In this document: piece after piece, positions 48,971-56,943 of the stretch
How the letters are laid out: the number at the start of each line of letters is the position of its first letter
How positions within the stretch are numbered: position 1 is the stretch's first letter
Assembly (NCBI RefSeq): GCF_021284745.1
Contig: NZ_CP089925.1
Location: 2,169,001-2,233,000 of the forward strand
Direction: 5' to 3'
Origin: Lysobacter sp. KIS68-7
Lineage (GTDB): Bacteria > Pseudomonadota > Gammaproteobacteria > Xanthomonadales > Xanthomonadaceae
DNA length: 64,000 nucleotides
Made by a program: the position numbers and the translations under genes
Notes under the pieces: generated by a model
What the model was told of the DNA's origin: nothing
The model's database searches: none
The model's input: only the letters and a program-made list of their open reading frames with translations

Positions 48971-50755
48971 ATGACTCTTCGCCGCACCACCCTCAGCCTG
49001 CTCCTCGCCGCCGCCATCGCGCCGGCCTTCGCGGGCAACGCCACCATCGATCTGTCCGCCCTCAACGACGCCACGCTGTCGGCCACGCCGCGCTTCGTCG
49101 TCAAGTTCCGCGCCGGCACTGCCGAAAGCACGCAGGCCGCTGCGCGCCAGAAGGCGCTCGACGCCGCCGCCACCCGCGTGCGTCCGCAGGTCGCCGTGCA
49201 GACCAACGCCGCCGGCAAAGCCGTGCCCTTGTCGATGAACACGCTGCGCGCCACCGCGCGTGGCGGGCGCCACGTGATTCGCGCTTCGCAGCGTCTGACG
49301 CGCAATGAAGCCGAAGCACTGATGCGTTCGATCGCCGCCGATCCGAACGTCGAATACGTCGCCGTCGACGGCCGCGTGCACGCCGACGCACTGCCGAACG
49401 ATCCGTACCTGGCCACGTACCAGAACTGGCATTACGGCACCGGCGCCGGTGGCGCGCGCGTCACCACCGCATGGGACATCACCAAGGGCGCTGGCGTCGT
49501 CGTCGCCGTGATCGATACGGGCGCCACGCACCACGCCGACCTCGAACCGAACCTGCTGCCGGGTTACGACTTCATCACCGATGCCTTCGTTTCGCGTCGC
49601 GCCGACGACACGCGCCAGCCGGGCGGTTGGGACACCGGCGACTGGAGCGCAGCGGGCGAATGCGGCAGCGGCTCGGCCGCGCGCAACAGCTCCTGGCACG
49701 GCACGCACGTGTCCGGCACGATCGCCGAAGTGACCAACAACGGCCTCGCCGGTGCGGGCGTTGCACCGGAAGCGAAGATCGTTCCGATCCGCGTGCTCGG
49801 CCGTTGCGGCGGTTACGACTCCGACATCGCCGACGCGATGGTGTGGGCGGCCGGTGGCGACGTGCCCGGCGTGCCGAAGAACCCGAACCCGGCGGAAGTC
49901 CTGAGCCTGAGCCTCGGTGGCGACCAGTCGTGCCCGGCCTACGTGCAGGACGCGATCAACACGGCAGTCTCGCTCGGTGCGGTCGTCGTCGTCGCGGCAG
50001 GCAACCAGAACTCCGATGCGATCACGCATTCGCCTGCCGGTTGCGCGAACGTCATCACCGTCGGTGCCACGGGCTACAGCGGCCAGCGTGCGAGCTATTC
50101 GAACTACGGTTCGTCGGTCGAAATCTCGGCGCCGGGTGGCGCGGGCACCGAAGGCTCGCCGAACGGTTACATCTGGTCGACGCTCAACGCCGGCACGACC
50201 GTGCCGGGCGCCGATGCATTCGGTGGTTACACCGGGACGTCGATGGCCACGCCGCACGTGTCCGGCATCATCGCGCTGATGCAGAGCGTGGCGGCCAAGC
50301 CGCTGACGCCCGCGCAGGTGCAGGGCGTGCTGATCTCCACCGCGCGTCCGTTCCCGGTCAAGCCGGACAAGCCGATCGGTGCGGGTATCGTGGATGCCAC
50401 CGCCGCGGTGCAGCGTGCGCAGACCTTTGGCCAGCCGGTGACGGGCATTCCGCTGGTGAGTGGCGTCGCGTCGTCGGTCGCGCCGCTCGCGGCCGGCCAG
50501 AGCGTGATCTACGACATCAATGTTCCGGCGGGTGCGAAGAGCCTGCAGATGCTGACCTACGGCGGTCGCGGCACGGTGAGCGAGTTCGTGCAGTACGAAG
50601 CCGAGCCGATGGCGAGCTGGAACATCGGTGCGTCCAACCGCCCGGGCACCAACCAGACGATCACGCTCACCACGCCGGCCGCGGGCCACTACTACCTGAA
50701 GGTGACGGCGCAGGCCGATGCCGCGGGCGTGATGGTGCGCGCGACGGTGCTTTGA
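48971..50755 (+). CDS. secreted subtilisin-like serine protease (S8)
   Basis: A 594-residue exported protease. Signal peptide 1-21 (MTLRRTTLS, cut after APAFA); an I9-like propeptide region up to about 140 with RFVVKFRAG and VEYVAVDGRVH. The S8 triad is complete: Asp182 (VIDTGATHHAD), His243 (SWHGTHVSGT) and Ser424 (GTSMATPH). A C-terminal pre-peptidase (PPC) domain at about 500-594 (SVIYDINVPAGAKSL, HYYLKVTAQADA) is typical of extracellular Xanthomonad proteases and is often removed during maturation. Role in extracellular protein digestion is inferred. Confidence 0.95.
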   Translation: MTLRRTTLSLLLAAAIAPAFAGNATIDLSALNDATLSATPRFVVKFRAGTAESTQAAARQKALDAAATRVRPQVAVQTNAAGKAVPLSMNTLRATARGGRHVIRASQRLTRNEAEALMRSIAADPNVEYVAVDGRVHADALPNDPYLATYQNWHYGTGAGGARVTTAWDITKGAGVVVAVIDTGATHHADLEPNLLPGYDFITDAFVSRRADDTRQPGGWDTGDWSAAGECGSGSAARNSSWHGTHVSGTIAEVTNNGLAGAGVAPEAKIVPIRVLGRCGGYDSDIADAMVWAAGGDVPGVPKNPNPAEVLSLSLGGDQSCPAYVQDAINTAVSLGAVVVVAAGNQNSDAITHSPAGCANVITVGATGYSGQRASYSNYGSSVEISAPGGAGTEGSPNGYIWSTLNAGTTVPGADAFGGYTGTSMATPHVSGIIALMQSVAAKPLTPAQVQGVLISTARPFPVKPDKPIGAGIVDATAAVQRAQTFGQPVTGIPLVSGVASSVAPLAAGQSVIYDINVPAGAKSLQMLTYGGRGTVSEFVQYEAEPMASWNIGASNRPGTNQTITLTTPAAGHYYLKVTAQADAAGVMVRATVL

Positions 50756-50781
50756 TTCGCCTCACGCGCCATTGAAGGCAA

Positions 50782-50806
50782 GGCCGGGGCGCGCGTCGCC
50801 CCGGCC
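50782..50806 (+). terminator. GC-rich hairpin after the protease gene
   Basis: A 10-bp stem (GGCCGGGGCG with CGCCCCGGCC) with a 5-base loop, 26 bp after the protease stop. No T tract is present. Confidence 0.5.
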
Positions 50807-50827
50807 GATTCACTCGGGAGATGTGTC

Positions 50828-51253
50828 ATCGCTGTACCAAGCAAGTGTGCTTCGTTGTTGTTCATCGTGTTACTGGCCGCGTGCAACAGCGGCCGCGACG
50901 TGGCTGCACCGCCTGCGCCAGGCACGCGCGACGCGGTGGTGGAGATCGATGCAACGAATGTCGGTGCGCCGACGATCCGCATTGCGGTCGGGCAGGCCCT
51001 GCGCATCCGCCTGCCGGCCAGCCCGGCCAGCGGCCAGGACTGGGTCCTCGACGGTGACCTGCCGCCTTTCCTGCGCGTGGAAACCGACCCGGGCCTGGAT
51101 CCTGCGCAAGGTCCCGCGCCGCGGATCGTGCAAACGTGGAGTTTCCGGGCATGCCAGCGCGGACGCGGCCGGGTGCGCTTCCTGCGGCGGCCACCGTGGG
51201 ATGCCGGCGCGGCTTCCGCACGCCGCGAAACGCTCGATATCGTCGCGGATTAG
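50828..51253 (+). CDS. chagasin-type (I42) protease inhibitor lipoprotein, non-canonical start
   Basis: A lipoprotein of about 141 residues with the chagasin/I42 fold, whose members inhibit papain-like cysteine proteases. Loop motifs are visible: SPASGQDWVL (cf. NPTTGYxW), GRGRVRF (cf. GxGG region) and RRPPWD (cf. RPW). The signal ends in lipobox LAAC. No ATG, GTG or TTG lies in frame between the protease stop at 50753 and a TTG at 50855, which would cut away the basic start of the signal. A GGGAG site (50816-50820) lies seven bases before an ATC at 50828, giving a normal lipoprotein signal, so I place the start there; TTG 50855 or a mutated start are alternatives. Confidence 0.75.
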   Translation: MAVPSKCASLLFIVLLAACNSGRDVAAPPAPGTRDAVVEIDATNVGAPTIRIAVGQALRIRLPASPASGQDWVLDGDLPPFLRVETDPGLDPAQGPAPRIVQTWSFRACQRGRGRVRFLRRPPWDAGAASARRETLDIVAD

Positions 51254-51308
51254 CGACGCTCGGGCGGCCATCGCTTAGGATGGCGGTCTCTGGAAGGCGG
51301 GTTGGCGC

Positions 51309-53624
51309 ATGCGCCTTTCGCGATACAAATTCCTCGATTTCGAACTCGATCCCGCATCGCGCGAACTCTCGCGCCATGGCGAGCGCATCGCGCTGCCGCC
51401 CAAGTCCTTCGAATGCCTGGCGTACCTCGTCGCCCATCGCGATCGCGCGGTGGGACGCGATGAATTGATCGCGGCGGTGTGGGGGCGCGTGGAAGTCAGC
51501 GACACGGTGGTTGCGCAAACCTTGTTGCGCGCGCGCAAGGCCTTGGGCGATGCGGGCGATCGGCAGGAGATCGTGCGCACGGTGCCGCGGTTCGGGTATC
51601 GCTGGGTGGCGCCGGTGGAGGAAGTGGATCCGTCGGTGCCCGCGGCCGTGCAAGCACCTGCCGCTGCCGAACCGGCGCCCGAGGTTGTGCAAACGTTCGA
51701 CGCGCCGCCTGCGCGGCGCTCGCGCATGCCGTGGTTCGTCGCATTGTCTTTGCTCGTTGTTGTTGTCGTCGTCGGCGGCTGGTGGTGGATGAAGCGCGAG
51801 GCGCCCGTGCAACCCGTGGCCTCGCATGCGCCGGTCGGCGATGTCGTCCTCGTGTTGCCCGTCGCCGTTGCACCGGTCGAAAGCGAAAGCGCGTGGGTGC
51901 GCCTGGGGGCGATGGACTACGTCGCCAGCCGCGTGCGTGGCAGCGGCCTGAAAGTCGTCCCGAGCGAACAGACCCTGCACCTGAGCGCACAACTCAAGGA
52001 TCCCGCGACGCTCGACGCCGCCGCTTGGGCCAAGTTGCAAGCCGACAGTGGTGCGCGCTGGATCCTCGTGCCAGAAGCGTCGCACGACGCCAGTGGATGG
52101 CACCTGCGTTTCAATCTCCGCGAAGGCGGGCAGTCGCGCTCCATCGAAGCGCGCGGCGCGACGCCATTGGCGGCGGCCGCCACGGCCACGGATACATGGC
52201 TGCGTCGCGTTGGCCGACGCAGCGCCGACAGCGCGCCGAGCCCGCTGACCGAACGTGTGCAACAGATCGACGCCGAACTGTTCGCGGGCCAGATCGCGAC
52301 CGCACGACACCTGATCGAAACCACGCCGTCCACCGAACGCGACGACCCGCGCCTGCGCCAGCGCGAAGGCCAGCTCGAATTTCGCGCGGGCCGCATCGAC
52401 GAAGCCGCGCGCATCTTCGATGCGATCCTCGCGCGCCAACCGCCGGTCGACGACGCCATCCGCGCGCAAGTGTTGATGGGGCAGGGCGCCGTGGAAGTGC
52501 GTCGCAACCACTGGCCGCAGGCCGAAGCGCGCTACACGCAAGCGCTGGCCCTGTTGGAACGCCGCGACGCCGGCTCGGGCAATCCCGCGCAACTCGGCAA
52601 CGCCTACAACGGCCGCGGCGTCGCGCAGGTGCAGCAGGGCAAGATGGAAGCCGCCGTGCGCGACATGGGCCTGGCGCGCATCGCCATGCAGCGTTCGGGG
52701 GACTTCGTCGAAGCCGCCACCGTCGCCAGCAACCTCGGCAAGATCGAAACAATGCGCGGGCATTACCCGCAGGCGCTGCAGGAATACGACCACGCGATCG
52801 CGGTGTTCGAACGCTACGACGTGCGCGACTACCTGGCTGCGACGCTGATGTCGAAAGCGGAGACGCAACTGTTGCTCGTGCAGCCGAACGATGCGTTGGT
52901 GTCGATCGAACGTGCGCACGCATTGGCGAAGTCCCTCGAAGACGCCTACCTCGTGTCCGCGATCGCGACCACGCGCGCCAGGACGATGCTGTCCCTCGGG
53001 CGCCTGCGCGAAGCGGGAGAGATCATCGCGACCTTGCAGCCGGACGCGGAGAACGCGCTCGCCGTGCAGGAGCTGCAATTGCGTTTGCACATGGCGCAAG
53101 GCGATCGCGCCGGTGCAGTCGCATTGGCGCGACGCATGCCTGCGGGCGACGCCAACATCGAAGGCGGCCTGGCGTTGGCAGCAGTCCAGGCGGCGCTGCG
53201 CAATCGCGACGTCGCCACTGCGCGCGCATGGATCGCACGCGCGCCGACGACGCCGACACCCGGTACGTCGCGCACGCCGTGGGACCTGGCGCGCGCGTTG
53301 TTGGCGCAGGGCGAGGGGAATGCCGAGGCCGCATTGCAGGCAGCGCGTGCGGCAAGCGCAAACACCGAACACACAGGCGCGCCCGAAGAACGCGTGCAGG
53401 TCGGCCTGTTGCAAGCGCGCCTGCTCCTCGCGCAGGGGCACGCCGATGCGGCGGCGGCGCTGTTGGGCGACCTCGACGCCTTCGCGACTACCGACTACCG
53501 GGTGGCGTGGACCACGCAGTCGCTCTATCGCGCCCTGGGCGATGCCGGCATGGTGGCCACCGCCGCCAAGCGCGTGCAGGCCCTGCGTGGCGAGCGCGAT
53601 CCGGCCGTGGAGCCCGCGCTCTGA
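51309..53624 (+). CDS. membrane-bound winged-helix regulator with TPR sensor domain
   Basis: A 771-residue CadC/ToxR-like protein. Residues 1-100 are an OmpR-type winged helix (LPPKSFECLAYLVAHRDRAV, VRTVPRFGYRWVAPV) for DNA binding. A Pro/Ala linker leads to a single transmembrane helix at about 141-160, followed by a periplasmic part with tetratricopeptide-type helical repeats (about 310-740). The protein thus couples an external signal to transcription without a phosphorelay. Its position in the adhesin/protease region suggests, but does not prove, that it controls neighbours. Confidence 0.88.
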   Translation: MRLSRYKFLDFELDPASRELSRHGERIALPPKSFECLAYLVAHRDRAVGRDELIAAVWGRVEVSDTVVAQTLLRARKALGDAGDRQEIVRTVPRFGYRWVAPVEEVDPSVPAAVQAPAAAEPAPEVVQTFDAPPARRSRMPWFVALSLLVVVVVVGGWWWMKREAPVQPVASHAPVGDVVLVLPVAVAPVESESAWVRLGAMDYVASRVRGSGLKVVPSEQTLHLSAQLKDPATLDAAAWAKLQADSGARWILVPEASHDASGWHLRFNLREGGQSRSIEARGATPLAAAATATDTWLRRVGRRSADSAPSPLTERVQQIDAELFAGQIATARHLIETTPSTERDDPRLRQREGQLEFRAGRIDEAARIFDAILARQPPVDDAIRAQVLMGQGAVEVRRNHWPQAEARYTQALALLERRDAGSGNPAQLGNAYNGRGVAQVQQGKMEAAVRDMGLARIAMQRSGDFVEAATVASNLGKIETMRGHYPQALQEYDHAIAVFERYDVRDYLAATLMSKAETQLLLVQPNDALVSIERAHALAKSLEDAYLVSAIATTRARTMLSLGRLREAGEIIATLQPDAENALAVQELQLRLHMAQGDRAGAVALARRMPAGDANIEGGLALAAVQAALRNRDVATARAWIARAPTTPTPGTSRTPWDLARALLAQGEGNAEAALQAARAASANTEHTGAPEERVQVGLLQARLLLAQGHADAAAALLGDLDAFATTDYRVAWTTQSLYRALGDAGMVATAAKRVQALRGERDPAVEPAL

Positions 53625-53730
53625 CGGACCACGCGAACCGCATCGAAGTGACTCGCACCGAAACGCCAGGGGTGCATGCGATGCCATGTGTTGCAATTGC
53701 CGAGCCACTTCCACATAATGCGCGGCCTGA

Positions 53731-53807
53731 TGCGGGGTGGAGCAGTCTGGCAGCTCGTCGGGCTCATAACCCGAAGGTCGCAGGTTCAAATCCTGCCCCC
53801 GCTACCA
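53731..53807 (+). tRNA. initiator tRNA-Met (tRNA-fMet, CAT)
   Basis: A 77-base tRNA with encoded CCA. Initiator features: three G-C pairs in the anticodon stem (GGG-CTCATAA-CCC) and no Watson-Crick pair at positions 1-72 (T and T here). The acceptor otherwise pairs GCGGGG with CCCCGC. In related bacteria this tRNA lies close to rimP-nusA-infB; here about 5.5 kb separates them. Confidence 0.96.
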
Positions 53808-53814
53808 AAAAATG

Positions 53815-53847
53815 AAGGGCCGGCGAAAGCCGGCCCTTTGTTTTTTT
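53815..53847 (+). terminator. intrinsic terminator after tRNA-fMet
   Basis: A 10-bp stem (AAGGGCCGGC with GCCGGCCCTT) with a GAAA tetraloop, followed by TGTTTTTTT. It starts 8 bp after the tRNA. Confidence 0.93.
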
Positions 53848-53871
53848 CGCGCCCTTACGAGTGACCGCACC

Positions 53872-54165
53872 GTGCATTGTTTCCGACTCTCGATCACCGC
53901 CGGCGAAGCGCACCGCAAGTTCCCGCCCGGCACCGAAGTGGACGCCATCTGCCTGGTGGATTCCGCTGATGCTGACGTCGCCATGCAAAAGGCCGCCAAT
54001 CGGCTCACCGGGTTGGGTTGGCGCGCAGTGGCGAACGTGAAATCGACGCTGCAGCTGCCGCCCGATACCGACATCTCTGGCTACTCCGACGAGTTGAAGC
54101 AGGCGTACGCCGATGCGAAGCGCTTCGGTGTCTCGCTCATCGTGTATCCGCCGGGGCAGCAGTGA
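53872..54165 (+). CDS. small protein of unknown function
   Basis: A 97-residue cytoplasmic protein starting with GTG (VHCFRLSITAGEAHRKF). It is predicted to be alpha/beta: a FPPGTEVDAICLVDSADADV segment in two parts (FPPGTEVDAICLV, SADADVAMQKAA), then GWRAVANVKSTL and a helix ending GVSLIVYPPG. The in-frame ATG at 53812 lies inside the tRNA terminator and is not credible. The ribosome site is weak. Family not recognised. Confidence 0.6.
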   Translation: MHCFRLSITAGEAHRKFPPGTEVDAICLVDSADADVAMQKAANRLTGLGWRAVANVKSTLQLPPDTDISGYSDELKQAYADAKRFGVSLIVYPPGQQ

Positions 54166-54278
54166 TCTTTTTCCGCTGCGGTACCTCCCGCCGTGGCTCG
54201 AAGCGTGGTGCCAATTTCACCCTCTGCTAGCAGGGCCCCGTTACCCTCGTGCGTTCGTGCTCACCAACGAGGCTGGCC

Positions 54279-54764
54279 ATGACCCCCAAGCTGCAAGCGT
54301 GTCTGTGGTACGACGGCAACGCCGAAGACGCCGCGAAGTTCTACGCCGACACCTTCCCGAACAGCCGCATCGACAGCATCGCGCGCGCGCCCGGCGACTA
54401 TCCCGCAGGCAAGAAAGGCGACGTGCTCACCGTCGAGATGACGATCCTCGGCATGCAGTTCATGCTCTTGAACGGCGGCCCCGCGTTCAAGTTCAACGAA
54501 GCGGTGAGCTACCAGGTCGCCACCGACGACCAGGCGGAAACCGATCGCTACTGGAACGCCATCGTGGACAACGGTGGGCAGGAGAGCGCCTGCGGTTGGT
54601 GCAAGGATCGCTTCGGGCTCTCATGGCAGATCACGCCGCGGCGCCTGAGCGAGTTGATGTCCAAGGGCGGCGAGACTTCCAAGCGCGCGTTCGAGTCGAT
54701 GATGACGATGCGCAAGATCGACATCGCGGCGCTCGATCGGGCCGTGGAGGGAGTGGGCGCCTGA
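54279..54764 (+). CDS. PhnB-like VOC family protein
   Basis: A 161-residue VOC protein of the PhnB/3-demethylubiquinone methyltransferase-like group. It contains ACLWYDGNAEDAAKFYADTFP at its start in core LWYDGNAEDAAKFY, FMLLNGGPAFKFNEAVS in core LLNGGPAF, and a C-terminal GLSWQITPRRL. The ATG at 54279 has GAGG seven bases upstream. Catalytic function is unknown; no methyltransferase motifs are present despite the old family name. Confidence 0.88.
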   Translation: MTPKLQACLWYDGNAEDAAKFYADTFPNSRIDSIARAPGDYPAGKKGDVLTVEMTILGMQFMLLNGGPAFKFNEAVSYQVATDDQAETDRYWNAIVDNGGQESACGWCKDRFGLSWQITPRRLSELMSKGGETSKRAFESMMTMRKIDIAALDRAVEGVGA

Positions 54765-54790
54765 GGGGCGGCCCGCTACCGAAAGCACAC

Positions 54791-54819
54791 AGGGCCGGCC
54801 ATCGCCGGCCCTTTTTTTT
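54791..54819 (+). terminator. intrinsic terminator after the PhnB-like gene
   Basis: AGGGCCGGC pairs with GCCGGCCCT around a CATC loop and is followed by eight T. Confidence 0.93.
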
Positions 54820-54948
54820 CGCGACGTCCCTCGGACATGCGACTTTTTCGCAGTGAAGTCCGTGCCTTGTCCCGCGGTCGGCGAAGGGCCGGTTGTTATC
54901 ATGGGCCCTGAAAAAAGGCGCCACGCGCCACCGAACAGGGGACAGGGG

Positions 54949-56943
54949 ATGACACCGATGGCACGGGCCGCCGCATTCGCGGCGACTTTGATCGTGGCTT
55001 GCTTGCCGGCTTACGCCAGCCTGGCGCCCAGTTTCGAATACACAGTGCAGGCGACAAACCTCTCCTTTGAAGGCGGGGAGTGGGTGGCGATCGCCGATGT
55101 GAACAACGACGGCCGCGACGATCTCCTCAACATCGTCGACGTGAGTGGCTCTTCCCTCGCTATCCGCCTGCAACGGGTGGACGGCAAGCTCGACTTGCCG
55201 ATCTCCCTCACCATGCCGATGGGTCACATCCTCTCGGTGGAAGGTGTCGACCTCGACGGCAACGGTAGCGTCGAGGTCGTTGCCGGGTACGACAGAGGCG
55301 TGATCCTCTATCGTTGGAACGGCGAGGAGTTCGTGCCGAGCGTGTACAACGTCGGACTGGATTGCCTGCACATCGCCACCGCCGACCTCGATCGCAACGG
55401 GACCCCCGACATCCTCTGCCAGTCGACGAAGCAGCAGGCGTTCATCTTGCCGATCGACGCGTCTGGCCTGCCCGGCGAAGCGACGTATTTCCCGATGACC
55501 GCGGTGCGCGGCTGGTCCACCCGCCAGATCAAACTCGCCGATGTCACCGGGGACGGGTATCCGGACCTGCTTGCGGTCGATGCCGGTGTGTGGGCGTTCT
55601 TCGTCTACGAGAACGACCGGACAGGTGGCTTCCTGCCTGCGCGTGCGTACGGCATACCGCGCGAGTTCGCCGGGTCCACGTCGAGCGCCATCGAAGCCAT
55701 CGACGCAGACGGAGATGGCGTCGACGAGGTCGCGGTGGGCATCGGCGGCGGTTCGATGTCGCGGGTGCTCCTCTATCGGCGCGACGCATACGGCGCATTG
55801 CGGCCCTGGAGGCAATTTCCCTCGAAGTCGGGGCCGTCGACGTTCCTCAAGCATGATGTCGACGGAGACGGGCGTTTGGATCTGCTGGTCGGCCACATGG
55901 CGACGAGCGCCATCGGGCGCTACATGAATTCCGCGTCGGGTCTTTCATCGATGGAAATCGTGTCGGGCAACATCCGCGTGGGTGGCCTCTACGCCTTCAT
56001 GGCGGTGGGAGACCTCAATGGCGATGGCCGCACCGATGTCGCGGTGAACAACAGCTCCTACGAAGTCAGCCTGAAGTACGGTATGCGCAGGCCACGTCGG
56101 GACGTGTCCGGCGACCTCCAGACCGACATCCTCTGGCGTTATCCGGCCACAGGCCAGAACATCCTTTGGATCAATGCCCAGTCGACGAGCGCTGTGACGC
56201 TTCCGAGCGTCGCGGCGCCGTGGGTCGTCGCCGCGCTCGCGGATTTCGACAACGACGGGAAGGCCGATGTGTTTTGGCGCAACCCGGCGACCGGCGCGAA
56301 CATGATCTGGCGCGCGGGCAATTCGGCGACCCTGCAACCGACCGTGCCGGCGGCGACACCGTGGAAGATCGTCGGCACCGGCGACTTCGACGGCGACGGG
56401 AGTGCCGACGTGCTGTGGCGCAACGGGAATTCCGGTGGGAATGTCATCTGGCTTGGCGCACGCAGCGATCGCACGCGCGTCGTTTCGTCAGAACTTCTCG
56501 CGCGGCAGGTCGTGGGCGTCGGCGATTTCGACGGCGACGGCAGCGCCGATGTCCTGTGGCGCAATACGGAGACGGGCGAAAACGCGATCTGGTTCTCGGC
56601 GGATTCAACCACCGCGGTGTCGATTGCCGCGATGCCCGTGCGGGGTTGGACGGTTGGGGGCGTCGGCGACTTCAACGGCGACACGATGGACGACATCATG
56701 TGGCACAACATCATCACTGGCGAGAACACGATCTGGCTGTCGGCCGACGCGACGAAACAACAGTCCACCATGGCATTGGGTCGCGATTGGATCGTGGCAG
56801 CGATCGGCGATTACTCCGGCGACGGTAAGGATGACATCCTCTGGCGCAACAGGGCCACCGGCTGGAACTCGATCATGCGCGACGGGAACCAGTCAGCGTA
56901 CGACATTGCGATCGCCGGGGCGGCATGGCAGGTGGTTCCGTGA
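54949..56943 (+). CDS. secreted FG-GAP/VCBS repeat protein with six WRN repeats (first of pair)
   Basis: A 664-residue exported protein. Signal peptide 1-24 (MTPMARAAAF, cut after PAYAS). Residues about 30-380 contain FG-GAP/VCBS blades with calcium loops such as DVNNDGRDD, DLDGNGSVE and DADGDGVDE. From about 384 to the end are six repeats of about 46 residues built on DFDGDGSADVLWRN..TG.N.IW (here DILWRYPATG, DVFWRNPATG, DVLWRNGNSG, DVLWRNTETG, DIMWHNIITG, DILWRNRATG). Two beta-propellers are likely. The ATG at 54949 has GGGGA upstream. It overlaps its paralogue as GTGA. Role unknown; lectin-like binding is possible. Confidence 0.85.
   Translation: MTPMARAAAFAATLIVACLPAYASLAPSFEYTVQATNLSFEGGEWVAIADVNNDGRDDLLNIVDVSGSSLAIRLQRVDGKLDLPISLTMPMGHILSVEGVDLDGNGSVEVVAGYDRGVILYRWNGEEFVPSVYNVGLDCLHIATADLDRNGTPDILCQSTKQQAFILPIDASGLPGEATYFPMTAVRGWSTRQIKLADVTGDGYPDLLAVDAGVWAFFVYENDRTGGFLPARAYGIPREFAGSTSSAIEAIDADGDGVDEVAVGIGGGSMSRVLLYRRDAYGALRPWRQFPSKSGPSTFLKHDVDGDGRLDLLVGHMATSAIGRYMNSASGLSSMEIVSGNIRVGGLYAFMAVGDLNGDGRTDVAVNNSSYEVSLKYGMRRPRRDVSGDLQTDILWRYPATGQNILWINAQSTSAVTLPSVAAPWVVAALADFDNDGKADVFWRNPATGANMIWRAGNSATLQPTVPAATPWKIVGTGDFDGDGSADVLWRNGNSGGNVIWLGARSDRTRVVSSELLARQVVGVGDFDGDGSADVLWRNTETGENAIWFSADSTTAVSIAAMPVRGWTVGGVGDFNGDTMDDIMWHNIITGENTIWLSADATKQQSTMALGRDWIVAAIGDYSGDGKDDILWRNRATGWNSIMRDGNQSAYDIAIAGAAWQVVP

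Noticed and set aside
47114-50689. A 1191-codon minus-strand open frame opposite the adhesin and protease genes
   Set aside because: It is arginine- and histidine-rich with no domain, and mirrors codon bias of the strong plus-strand genes in high-GC DNA.
50855-50857. TTG as the start of the I42 inhibitor
   Set aside because: No ribosome binding site precedes it and the resulting signal lacks a basic N-terminus; kept only as an alternative.
53812-53871. ATG at 53812 as start of the small protein after tRNA-fMet
   Set aside because: It overlaps the tRNA terminator stem; the GTG at 53872 is more sensible.
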